Under the pieces are notes generated by a model that saw only the letters and a list, made by a program, of their open reading frames with translations, did not search any database and was not told the origin of the DNA. The position numbers and the translations under genes were made by a program. From Cercis canadensis (taxonomy: Eukaryota; Streptophyta; Magnoliopsida; Fabales; Fabaceae), in assembly GCA_003255065.1 (NCBI GenBank), contig QAOA01005727.1, positions 577,320 to 641,319 of the forward strand: DNA of 64,000 nucleotides, read 5' to 3'. Below, one piece after another: positions 10,054 through 21,681 of the stretch (the stretch's first letter is position 1; every line of letters starts with the position of its first letter).

Positions 10054-11474
10054 TTAGCTACCTCTTTGGTTGATCTTATGAAACACCTCTTTGTAGACCA
10101 CGTTCTTTGTTCTCTTTAATATTGTCTCATCTGAATCTATCGAAAACACCTTCAGATCACTCCCGCTTCTAACTCTTGAGAAAGCTACATATAGTTGTCT
10201 GTGACTAAAAATTGGTCTTGGAAGATATAGCCCCACGTGAGAGAGCGACTGTTCTTGACTCTTATTTATTGTCATAGCAAAGCATACTTGTACGGGGAAT
10301 TGTCTCTGTTTTAATTGAAAGGGCATTCTTCAATCAGATGATGTCAGATTCATTCTAGGGATGAATACCTTCTCCCCTGAGTTACTGCCTGAAATAATTT
10401 TTGCTTCAATCACATAATTTTCAAGTTGTGTGATGATTAGCCTCGTACCATTGCATAGTCCATTATGCAAATCAATGTTCCTTAATAACATAATTGGCAC
10501 ACCAACCTTCAACAATAGCTTGTGATTTGGTAGGCCAAATAGTGTGATATTATTCAAGAATTCGGGTGTGTGGATGTCATCCATTCCATTCCCAAACGAT
10601 TTGCATGTATTGTCCGCACTTAGAAAAACTTTCTCATCACCATGCATTAAAGAAATCATGTAATCATTGATCTGTTTTAGGATCACAATAATAGTAAGGC
10701 CAACAACATGATTCTTCACATATGATAGCATTTCCTCAGCAAAGTTCTCATATAAAGTAACATCGGTGGTACACTTACTTGAAACCAAAACAAATCAACA
10801 TTAATAAATTACAACATCAATTTATATAAATCATAAAACAATACATATAAGGATAGTTTGAGTGGTACTTACTTCAAATCCTCAAGCGTAATCAAGAGGT
10901 ACCTTATTGGCTTCCCATTCTTCATCCTTTCCACAATTTCACCAATTGACCTTAGCATACCAATGAGGTCAAACCAATACCTAAAATCTTCCTCGACCAA
11001 CCTTTGAGTTTCAATATCATTGAAGCCCATAAAATTGAAACCATGAATGGGAATATCTACACCTATGGTCTCTTTCACCCGTGTCTCAAACCTAAATATC
11101 AATTTGAATTCATGAGGTGTGATTCTGTAATCACCCATGTTGTCCTCAACAGTAAAAGTGTCCATAAAATATACATGGCTTTCAATTATAAGATTTCTAA
11201 ACTTGTAAACATACATCTCTTTGACGTATGCACCAATCTTGTCACCCTAATGAGAAATTTGTGTCAGAAATTCTTGTGACCTATACTCAAAATACATTGG
11301 AATAAGGTAAAGTAATGAACTAACCTTTTTATTGACCAGGACCATCTCGATCTCTTTCTCCAGTCCTGTCCTTTTGTATGAGGGAACTTTCCAGAGACGA
11401 ACAACATGCACCTTAATCTTCCAATTGTGTAGATCCTTGGTTATGTCAGAAACATCAATTAATTTATCAGCCAT
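10054..11474 (-). pseudogene. RPA1-like / PIF1-like helicase fusion, Helitron 1
   Basis: Read on the minus strand. Exon 1 (11474 to about 11325) starts MADKLIDVSDITKDLHNWKI and has VVRLWKVPSY, typical of plant RPA 70-kDa (OB-fold, single-strand DNA-binding) proteins; it ends AAAAAG with a gttagt donor. Exon 2 (about 11249 to 10870, after an attag acceptor) begins GDKIGAYVKEMYVYKF and continues RPA-like to LEDLK with a gtaagt donor. Exon 3 (from about 10788) reads KCTTDVTLYENFAEEML, still RPA-like, then passes without a break into helicase sequence (EKVFLSADNTCKSF). TGA at 10330-10332 stops it after TSSD; the frame goes on with FPVQVCFAMTINKS and LYVAFSRVRS (last helicase motif). The N-terminal helicase ATP-binding part is absent. 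I infer deletion fused two Helitron genes. Confidence 0.8.
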
Positions 11475-14400
11475 TCTGTCCTAGAAAAGGAGATTGATAT
11501 TTGTTAAAATACTTGCTACGTACATAACAAAGAAGATACCATGAGATTTTGGCAAAATTAAATAGAAGAATATTACCATGAGATTTTGCAGTATGCACTG
11601 CTTGACTACTCATGCTTTTGACTACTAATGCTTTTGACTACTATTCTCTTTTAAATATTGCACTATACAGAAGATGTAGCAGAACTTTCTGAATGCCTTA
11701 GCAAAGTACTTTCACACACAGTTGTTCCTTATGGTCCCTCATTTAAAGAGTTAGCAATCACACATATTGTTGCTCTTTATTAGACAAAAGGCAATAAAAA
11801 TCAAATAACACATAATAACACATTTTCTTGTAATATATGCTAAAAAAACACATTCATTGTAAGTATCACTCAAACTTACATCTTTATTATGAAAAATGTG
11901 CTAGAACTGAGACAGTTAAATGTACCCATGGAACCTAGCTTGTAAAAATAGACAAAATCAACCTTCAATTTCTATCTTGGTAACCATAAATATTTTAGGA
12001 TTGTCTACCCCGGAATGAATAACAAAGTTTAGAAAGTGAATTTAAAATCAATACTAATAAAAAATTAAAATCATGGCACTAGCATTCTTTCTTAGTCCAT
12101 GTATATGTAGTATAATTACTACTCTATTATATCAAAAAGCTTAGAAAGTGAAAGCCCAATTTTTTTCATGCATGCTTTCATAAAATAGATCAAGTCATGG
12201 CACATGCATTTTAAGAATGACAGTTGTTCATAAAGAAAGAATGCAACTGTCTTGTTAACCATATGGATTTTAGGAGGGTCTACCTATAAATAAATAACAA
12301 AATAACAAAGTGACATGTCAGGGCAATATACTTTTTTTTTTTATATCAATATTAAAAAAATTTTTAAAGTCATGGCACATCCATTTCTCAGTCCAGCGGA
12401 ATAGTCCATGTATATGTATTACAATTACTACTATATTATATTAGATAGCTTAGAAAGTGAAATCCCTATTCTAGTCATGGAGTTTTATCATGCACTTTTT
12501 CATATAGAAGATCAAGTCATGGCACATACATTTTAAGAACTTCAGCTGTTCATAAAGAAAGGAAACACAACCAATGTTCTTCATCTGAAAATTTGTGCAA
12601 TTAAATTATAATCTAGCAAAGAAAATAGCATGGTAGAATTCGAACATCCAACAAACAATATAAAACACCGAGAAAGGCAATTCATAAGGTGATAGACACA
12701 AATCCAAAGAGCCAAGTATTTAAGGGAAAAAAATTATAATTTTATGTTACATATGCTATTATGGAGATTAAGTATGTGTAAAGCAGTATAAAACATAAAA
12801 AATTTACATTCCTGCATATGAAGAGGAAGAGAAAGAATTAGCATATAAGAAAAAAAAGTTGGACAAAACAAACCTGGGTGCGGCTTGAAGCTGCCGTATT
12901 CCTTTGTAGTAATCAGCTAGGTATATAGCTAGAGCCAAGGAAGTATATAGAGCCAAGGAAGAGGGTGCTATTTATATAGTGATATAGAGCCAAGGGAATA
13001 TAACCCTAATTTTGAATTCAAATAAGAAATTAAATAAGTATTGATCGACAAAAATTAATGAGATTATTTGTCAATTTTTCCTCACTGAAATACAATATTT
13101 GCAATTGGCAAAATATTTTTCTGATTTCCAAGAGATTATCACAAAATTTCGGTGACTACTTGTTCTAGCCAATCAAGCAATTAATTACAACAATATTTGG
13201 TTCCTTAACGTTTTTTGTTTTAATTTATTCATCACATAATAAATGGTGATAAATTATTAATATGGAAGTAAATTAAATGCATGAACTTTAATAAAGAGCA
13301 ACAATATAATTTCCATTTCTGAATATTAATAGCCGCACAATTTGAGGCTCAATGGAGTGCATGATTAATTTTGTCCACTAATTTGAGGTACTAACTAATA
13401 TCTTTTAACAATTCGCATAAATATTGGTTAACAAAGCAATTTGCATTTCCCCCACTTCAATTTCATAACCAAACTGAAAATAAAAGAGTTCAAATTATTT
13501 ATTTATTTAATATTTGGCATAATGCGACTTTGTCAAAGCAACCTCTCTACTCATTCTTACACTTGACAGCTCCTCACACATAGTCACACATGCATGGATA
13601 ATACGTGTCCAAGTTGAAAAAAACCTCCCAATTTATTCTTACACTTATGTCTGCCATCCATATCCAACTTGAATATTTATATTCTTTTGTATATGTCATT
13701 GCAATAGGAAATTATTACCTCCTGTCACTGTTTTCAGTTAAGGTTGCAATAATCATATTCACTTAAAGATCACTGCCTTCTGATTAAGTTATATATGAAC
13801 ATATGTGTAACTAATGTTACTTTGCCTTGGGTTTGTTCTGCCTATTGTAAACTAAGGAGAATAGAAGAACGCTACAAATTTGTAATTTTAACTCTTTTGT
13901 CTCACTGGTATAAATTTTCAGTCATCACTGGAAGAGACATGGAAAGCATTGTTTTCAAGTCTCAGATATGCTAAAAAATTCAATGGTCCAGTTTGCTTTC
14001 GTCATGCTATACTCTTGCCTTTACTTTCGTCATGCTATACACACAGTTGTTTGGGCTTTGCCCTGTTGTCAACCCAAAAAATATATGAATGAAAATATAA
14101 TAATATTTATGTGAACTTAACTACATAAAGAAGATTGTTTATACGTACATAGTTATCTTTTTAAGGACACACCATCAGCTATTATCTCTGGTATATATGA
14201 TATCATTGATGGGGACAACAAAATAACAAACAAATAATATGTTGGGTTAACTGGCACACATGCTTCATGCAGAGACATAAAAATTAGGGTTTACGGTTTC
14301 AAGACAGTAAATCATCTTCTTAGCCATGTACTTCCCCTCTTCTTAAGCCCATTTGCAAGTACATAGTTAAGGAGAGCAATAGATGTTCAGCTGCCCTTAC

Positions 14401-16018
14401 TCAAGAAGGTCACGACAGTGGCTTCCTTGTTTCTAAGTTTTCTGGCACTTCTTTCTGTTCAAAGGAGTTGCTGCTTGAGGACAACATGTGCGTTTATGTG
14501 CCCATAATGTTAACAAATATTGACATGAGAGGTCATGCGTTGTTGATATCCGGACATTACCATCCCAAAGCTACATGTGAACTCAAGCTTCCATTTTCAT
14601 TCTAATACAACCACAATCAATGGGTTTCAATTTACTAAGGGCGATATCGATTTCTTCTTTACATGAGCTAAACACGCACACACCTTTATATTTTCTTATT
14701 TTATTAGGATCCCTTACGCAGCTTATAATTATTTTTTATTTTGTCAGTTTTATGCTTGTATCTGATTATTGATCATTGTCATTATTTTCATTATTTGAGC
14801 TTGTGCAGCATGCATACACCGTAATATGTTTACTCTATAAATAATTTGGTCTTTGAAATAATACGGTCCCTTCTTGTATTTATTAATTGAGGTGATATAT
14901 GCAGAAAACCCACACTACTGCAAAATTTATGAGTGGACATGATATTAATGGGTAAACATACACATATGATCTTGAGGGAAAAATGAATTACCTTACAGCT
15001 ATTTCTACAGCCAGTAAAATATAGATGACACATGTAGAAATTGATCTAAGCAGATGGTAGCATAGTTTTCACCGTTATTTTATAATTAAGAAGATTCTTG
15101 TTGACATTTCTCATTAGAAAAGGGCTTGTGGTGCAGATTCATTCATAGGGGATTTCTTAAAGTATGTATTAGAAAAGAGAAATTATGATTTCACACCTAA
15201 ATACAAAAAATGTAAAGAATCTAAGTCATAAAAAGGTTTAGGTAAAGTTAAAATGAGTCCAGTTAAAGTTTAAAAGAGTACAGTTAAATTTAGATATATA
15301 TTAATATATGTGAAGGTGTACAAATGTGTGTTTGCGGCACAACTCATTAAGAAATGAAAAGGATTTATATGCTAAATATTTTGTATGGTCATCCAAATCC
15401 CTTTCATTTTTTTGTATTGCAAGTTGCTTTCTCTAGTGTCTGGATATTTTTTCCATTTTTATTTTCTAATCCTTGTTCATTCTTCTGGTAAAGTTTCAAA
15501 CTTTCAATTACACTTTAGTGGTTGAAAGGCCTTGGTAGTTGGTACAACCATACAGTTTAGGCTCTGATATCTCTGAGGTGATACATGGGTGGAAAAAAAT
15601 ACAGTTGTTGAATTATAGGACAGAAGCAGCAGAACTTGATTGCAATACATGCAGTTCCTTTGAAGGGCAAAAGACTATATAAATATTAGTTGTATCTATG
15701 TGGTACGAATTTGTATATGTATGCTGCCCAAAATTGGAAAGGAGGAGATCAGAAAAAAGAGGCACATCTGATGCTTAGTAGATATGCGGTATTCTGCTTC
15801 CACCCAATACCAGTAAGGTAATAGACACAAATCCAAAGAGCCAAGTATTTAAGGGAAAAAAATTATAATTTTATGTTACATATGCTATTATGGAGATTAA
15901 GTATGTGTAAAGCAGTATAAAACATCCAAAATTTAGATTCCTGCATATGAAGAGGAAGAGGAAGAATTAGCAAATAAAAAAAAAACTTGGACAAAACAAA
16001 CCTGGGTGTGGCTTGAAG
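11475..16018. other. Helitron 1 non-coding interior
   Basis: No gene is supported on either strand. A segment of about 200 bp starting gacacaaatccaaagagccaagt occurs twice (about 12695-12890 and 15825-16018); it ends in acaaacctgggtg, which on the minus strand is a good donor (CACCCAG then gtttgt). The first copy is followed by a minus-strand TATA motif at 12966-12978. These look like two copies of the promoter-proximal leader exon. Short frames such as 14830-15033 have no support. Confidence 0.6.
12966..12978 (-). promoter_or_regulatory. TATA-box-like promoter of Helitron 1 leader
   Basis: On the minus strand the motif reads TATATAAATAGCA, followed by caccctcttccttggc and, about 100 bp on, a leader ending CACCCAG with a gtttgt donor. 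The same set occurs at 23166-23178, 26294-26306 and 19221-19233. Position upstream of the RPA-like exons agrees with a promoter, though several kb separate them. Confidence 0.45.
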
Positions 16019-16019
16019 N

Positions 16020-19000
16020 GAGGTTCAGCTAATATCTAAATTGGCCACATAAAGACTCCAATAGCAACAAAGAGTTAACATAGAAATAAAAAATAAAAAA
16101 TAATAAAAAAAAAGATCAAACCTTGGTGTCTTCTAGTCCATAAGTAATACGTGCAGAGCAGCTATTTGAAAGCCCTAAACTGAATTACAATAAGTTACCC
16201 TTGTTGCCTTAGTGCACCAAACAAAACTTAATCTGGACCACTGAAAAAATAATAATAGAATGGCTATATGACGGGAGGCTAAAAATATTAAACTAAAGAC
16301 TCTGCTAACAAACTAATTTGCTTATTAGTTGATGCTTCGCAAGAGTCTTCCAACCTACCAAGAAATTTAGGAAAAAAAAATATAAAAATTTAACAAATAT
16401 AAAATTTACTGATTTCCTTAAATTTGTGAAGCAATTAGGTCAAACCTTTATAATACTTGAATTGTTATACTGCTGTGCACCTGTTAAAGAAATAAGTGAT
16501 CTGCACCTATTAAAGAAAAGAAACCCTCCAAAAAACTTGCTGATGCATATAAGCTCATAAAAATTATAGCAATATTTGGAAAAATTATAAAGAAACAATA
16601 ACATGGCCGAATATAGAGAAGAACATAAAATAAAGAGCTTCTTACAAAATATTGCAATCACAAACCTTGGTGTGTTTGAGTTCCCAAGGAATACGTCTAG
16701 AGCAGCAATTAGGAGGTGAATGGTGAAACACTTGACAAAGGGTGCAATATACATAGTCAAGTAGAGGACCGAAATTGTGACTCTAGTTTTGTAGTCTATA
16801 ATTTAGGCAATATAGTAGGAAAACAATAATAAGTATTTCAGTGACACAAATTCATTAATTTAGGCAATTTCGGTTCTTGTCAATCAAGTAATCAATTATA
16901 GCATTAGTTTATTATTTAACTTTTTTATTTGCTGATTATTGTGATTTCAACCATATTGCAATTAAATAAAAGGATACGCAGAAAGTGAACAATCTCCGAA
17001 ATCAGTTTGATAAAGGAAAATTTAAAATTGCACAAATCAATTATAATCATTTAAGTTCAATCTTTGACCAAATATATAAATTATTTGTAATTACAAATAT
17101 AATTAAAGTTAATTGATAGTATAGTTCTATTTGTTTGATTTGTGATAACACATTATTTTACACTATTTGTTTCCCTTATACTTAGTCTTTTAATATGTAT
17201 TTCTAGTGATTTTTTATGGCCTTTAGACATGTTTTGTAGATTTGGACTTTTTGGTGCTTGTAGATTTTAATTGCTTAACTGTTAAATTCTGGCACTGCTT
17301 ACGTTTTTTTACCATATATTTTGCTACAGATGTCCGATTGATGTGATTCTAGTTTCGTTGGAAAGCTGACAGAAAATTCCACATTTCATATGAAGAGTCC
17401 AGAAGCTGATTCTTGCGTCTGGACTACTGAAATTCGCGTGCAAGAAGTCCAGATTTTCTGCTCCGCCCAGCATTGACTGATTCCTTTTTTTAGGGCTGCC
17501 TATTGGACCAGAGCATGTTTATTTGAGCCAACATNACCAGCACGAGAAGGTATCATCAAGGAAAGAACTAAATTACCAAACAAAGAATTTAGAAACATTA
17601 CAATAGTTTTCATACTATGAGGTTCATGTCATCATATTCCCAAATCCTCAGAATTTATCCACCAAAAGGAAAAACAAATTAGAAAGGCTCGCAAAATTAC
17701 TACCTCTTTTGTTTCCCTTTAATGTGATGTCCTTATACGGTTATACATACCCTTGTTAAACAACTGTTCTCCTAAAGGTCTAGCTGACGGGGTGTACCTC
17801 AGAATTTCTCACATGCCTATCTAGTCTAGGAGAACACTGCACCTGCCCCTTCCTTGTTTAACCGTACTGAGATCTGCTTTCACACTGCTGGAAATGGAGA
17901 AAAATACATATGTGGTGCTGAAGCTGTTTTAGCTGCCCTATACCCTAATGCCTATTACTACTTCATAACTTTCAGTACCATCTCTTTTGGTGCATCTCTC
18001 AGTGCTTGCCTCTTGCTTGTAAGTGGAATCCCCCTAAGGCATAGATTCCCTATGTGGATCCTCTCAATAGTTATGTGTCTCGCTCTCACATGCTTAGCAG
18101 CTACCTATCTTTGTGGCGTGTTATTGGTGACCCCTAATCCCCTTTACCATTCAGCTCAATACCACTTTGAATTATTAATGCTACTATGGATTGGATTACT
18201 CGTGTTCATCGGTTTGTTCCTCACAATCCGCTTTGTTGTTTGGATGGGGAAAGGTGTACAGAGCGCAACATCCACAATCAAGCAGGGGAATGATTCAGCC
18301 AAAGAATAAAGCTTTATTGATCTATATGAGTTTCAACAATATTGTACAAAATTCAAGAAAATTTCTATCCAATATAAAGAATACAAAATTAGATCTTTAC
18401 TTTCAGAAGCTTTTATATTTAAAACAAATAGAAAAAAAAAAGTATAGCTTCTATATTTAAATTTTCAAAACGAAAAAAAAAAAATCAAATGGCGAACATA
18501 TTCAATAACATATGGTTACCGATGGCCAAAAAAAGAATCACATACAATTATCAAATATAAACAAAACCAGTCAAATGATTTTATCATAGAGGAATCCACT
18601 GAAATGAATTAAAAAAAGAAAAAATTTAAATTGAAAGTATTCAAATAATCAAACATCTATTACCCACAAAGCATGTCACCCAAATGTAAAGAAGAGACGG
18701 ATTACAATTCAAGATCTAGATCAAAATTCATTTCAACAGAAAAGAAAAATCAAAAGGGATATGAAAAGGGAGACTAAAAGGAAAACAAATAAAGGAAATT
18801 GGAAGAACAAACCTGGGTGAGGCCGGGTTCTAGACAAATTCTTTGCCTAGATCAGAATATCAATGGTGAAACAACCCACAAAAAATATATTAATGAATAA
18901 CAAAGCTATACTACTATGGAGATTAAGTATGAGCACATAATTATAAAACATGAAACACTTATATTGCCGAATATGGAGAGAAAGAGAAATAAACAAATGG

Positions 19001-19107
19001 AGGAAAATAAGAAACCAATCGTGTATAAGCTTGCAACCAACCAAGAATTTCAGTAAGAGAAGAAACATACCTCAGTACTATTGGAACAAATAGGCAGTAA
19101 GCAGCTT
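16020..19107. other. Helitron 1 specific insert (about 3 kb)
   Basis: Sequence between the N at 16019 and about 19107 has no counterpart in Helitron 2, which passes directly from gcttgaag to ctgccgtattcc. Apart from the ankyrin-PGG fragment I see only AT-rich sequence. Acaaacctgggtg at 18810 and similar leader pieces (catacctcagtac near 19070) suggest part of it is a rearranged copy of the Helitron leader. The minus-strand frames 16440-16760 and 18847-19068 are hydrophobic by base composition only. Confidence 0.5.
17854..18309 (+). pseudogene. Ankyrin-repeat PGG-type membrane protein, C-terminal fragment
   Basis: The frame encodes 151 residues with no ATG at the start and a stop just upstream (17827-17829). 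It matches the C-terminal part of plant ankyrin-repeat proteins with the PGG transmembrane domain (the ACD6-like group): FITFSTISFGASLSACLLLV, then SGIPLRHRFPMWILSIVM, then ATYLCGVLLVTP and a last membrane span ending FVVWMGKG. Four hydrophobic segments lie at about residues 36-58, 67-85, 86-102 and 108-130. In the family this anchors the protein in the membrane and is linked to defence and salt responses. No ankyrin repeats or PGG motif precede it. It lies inside Helitron 1, opposite to its coding strand, and is absent from Helitron 2, so capture or nested insertion is likely. An N lies upstream at 17535. Confidence 0.7.
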
Positions 19108-19231
19108 ACTAAAGCCTAAGGTGGTGTGAGGGTGTTGTTAAAATAAACCACATTAGGGTGCTATTTCTTACTAAAGCCTAGGGTGGTGTGAGGGTGTTGT
19201 TAAAATAAACCATATTAGGGTGCTATTTATA
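19108..19231. repeat. 62-bp tandem duplication
   Basis: The segment beginning actaaagcctaaggtggtgt at 19108 is repeated from 19170 with period 62. The second copy runs into the minus-strand TATA-like motif at 19221-19233, so the duplication doubles part of a promoter/leader. Confidence 0.8.
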
Positions 19232-20260
19232 TAGGGATATGGGGCAAAGGCAAGGTAACCCTAATTTTGATTTCTGAATAGGAATTAAATAATTATTATG
19301 TGTCATTTATAATAGTATTTACCCCTATTAAGTATAATATTTCCTTGATTGGCTTTTTATGTAAAGGGTGGCAGAATCCCACAAATTTGGCAGGTTTGCC
19401 AAATTTACCTTGACAATTTCGGTTACTACTTCTAAATACAAATCAAGGAATGAAAGACATGCACCCATTTAGTAACCGAGAGGTTTATTGGTTTTGATTT
19501 ATTTTCAAATAATAATACATGAGTAAATATAAATAAGGAAATTATTAGGAGACATTAATACTCAATTGTTTCAATAGAATAATATTTCCTTCTTTGGCTT
19601 TTTTTGTGAAGGTGCCAGCATTAATCCTTCCATTTAGAAGATTTGCCAGAATATGATAATTTTGGTTACTATTTCTTATAGCAAATCAAGCAATTAAAGA
19701 CATGGACCCATTCAGTAAGCTGATAGTTTTTTGGTTTTGATTTATTTTCAAATAATAATATGTGAGTAAATATAAATAAGTAAGTTATTTGAAGACATTA
19801 ATATTCAGTTTTTTTTTAAAAAAAATATTTCAGACACACATAATTGACATTATAAATTATTTTTTAAATACATTTTTTAGGAGAAAATTCTCACAGCATG
19901 CCACTTGTCGTCACCTTGATAGCGACACTTGTCAGCTCCACATTGTGTACTCTATTATTAATATTACTAGTATATTGCCCCGCGCGATGTGCGGCTGGCG
20001 GGATGTGAGCGACACAAAATAAAGTTAGTGATCAGTTCTTATTTACAAGATTTCTTATAATATAATAATTTGAAAATGTGATATCACATTGGTGAAATAG
20101 TCTTTGGTACTTGATTTGAATTGCTACATACATGATTATCTGCTAAGGAATTACCACTTCCTTGTGTGCTTGAAAATAATTTACAGGAACAGTAAAGAAA
20201 TAACTAAATACAACCGCACGATATATACGTATCTTTGGAATTTGCAGTGCTTTAGATTCA

Positions 20261-21681
20261 TTAGATACCTCTTTGGTTGATCTTATGAAACACCTCTTTG
20301 TAGACCACGTTCTTTGTTCTCTTTAATATTGTCCCATCTGAATCTATCGAAAACACCTTCAGATCACTCCCGCTTCTAACTCTTGAGAAAGCTACATATA
20401 GTTGTCTGTGACTAAAAATTGGTCTTGGAAGATATAGCCCCACGTGAGAGAGTGACTGTTCTTGACTCTTATTTATTGTCATAGCAAAGCATACTTGTAC
20501 GGGGAATTGTCTCTGTTTTAATTGAAAGGGCATTCTTCAATCAGATGATGTCAGATTCATTCTAGGGATGAATACCTTCTCCCCTGAGTTACTGCCTGAA
20601 ATAATTTTTGCTTCAATCACATAATTTTCAAGTTGTGTGATGATTAGCCTCGTACCATTGCATAGTCCATTACGCAAATCAATGTTCCTTAATAACATAA
20701 TTGGCACACCAACCTTCAACAATAGCTTGTGATTTGGTAGGCCAAATAGTGTGATATTATTCAAGAATTCGGGTGTGTGGATGTCATCCATTCCATTCCC
20801 AAACGATTTGCATGTATTGTCCGCACTTAGAAAAACTTTCTCATCGCCATGCATTAAAGAAATCATGTAATCATTGATCTGTTTTAGGATCACAATAATA
20901 GTAAGGCCAACAACATGATTCTTCACATATGATAGCATTTCCTCAGCAAAGTTCTCATATAAAGTAACATCGGTGGTACACTTACTTGAAACCAAAACAA
21001 ATCAACATTAATAAATTACAACATCAATTTATATAAATCATAAAACAATACATATAAGGATAGTTTGAGTGGTACTTACTTCAAATCCTCAAGCGTAATC
21101 AAGAGGTACCTTATTGGCTTCCCATTCTTCATCCTTTCCACAATTTCACCAATTGACCTTAGCATACCAATGAGGTCAAACCAATACCTAAAATCTTCCT
21201 CGACCAACCTTTGAGTTTCAATATCATTGAAGCCCATAAAATTGAAACCATGAATGGGAATATCTACACCTATGGTCTCTTTCACCCGTGTCTCAAACCT
21301 AAATATCAATTTGAATTCATGAGGTGTGATTCTGTAGTCACCCATGTTGTCCTCAACAGTAAAAGTGTCCATAAAATATACATGGCTTTCAGTTATAAGA
21401 TTTCTAAACTTGTAAACATACATCTCTTTGACGTATGCACCAATCTTGTCACCCTAATAAGAAATTTGTGTCAGAAATTCTTGTGACCTATACTCAAAAT
21501 ACATTGGAATAAGGTAAAGTAATGAACTAACCTTTTTATTGACCAGGACCATCTCGATCTCTTTCTCCAGTCCTGTCCTTTTGTATGAGGGAACTTTCCA
21601 GAGACGAACAACATGCACCTTAATCTTCCAATTGTGTAGATCCTTGGTTATGTCAGATACATCAATTAATTTATCAGCCAT
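20261..21681 (-). pseudogene. RPA1-like / PIF1-like helicase fusion, Helitron 2
   Basis: Same structure as 10054-11474: RPA-like exon 1 (21681 to about 21532), RPA-like exon 2 (about 21456 to 21077) and exon 3 (from 20995) where an RPA-like OB-fold segment runs into the C-terminal half of a PIF1-type helicase. The same TGA (20537-20539, after TSSD) breaks exon 3; the rest (20533 to 20261) keeps LYVAFSRVRS. Only a handful of residue differences separate the two copies, for example LITESHVYF versus LIIESHVYF and DLRNG versus DLHNG. Sharing of the stop shows both descend from one already broken element that was moved by another Helitron's protein. Confidence 0.8.

Larger units (their letters stand above)
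9842..19966 (-). mobile_element. Helitron 1 (non-autonomous, minus strand)
   Basis: From 9842 the sequence matches Helitron 2 (20050 onward) closely for over 6 kb, with a constant offset of 10,207 through the coding part. Its 3' CTAG end is lost in the gap. On the minus strand it reads a promoter-like 5' region, a long non-coding section, then RPA1-like and helicase remnants. No HUH Rep domain is visible, so it cannot move by itself. Between the N at 16019 and about 19150 it holds about 3 kb absent from Helitron 2, including an ankyrin-PGG fragment. Its 5' end (tctattattaatatt) runs directly into the 3' end of Helitron 2 at 19966/19967. Confidence 0.8.

Noticed and set aside
11004..11279. 91-codon plus-strand frame, also at 21211
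   Set aside because: Antisense shadow of the RPA-like exon 2, which reads well on the minus strand with proper splice borders.
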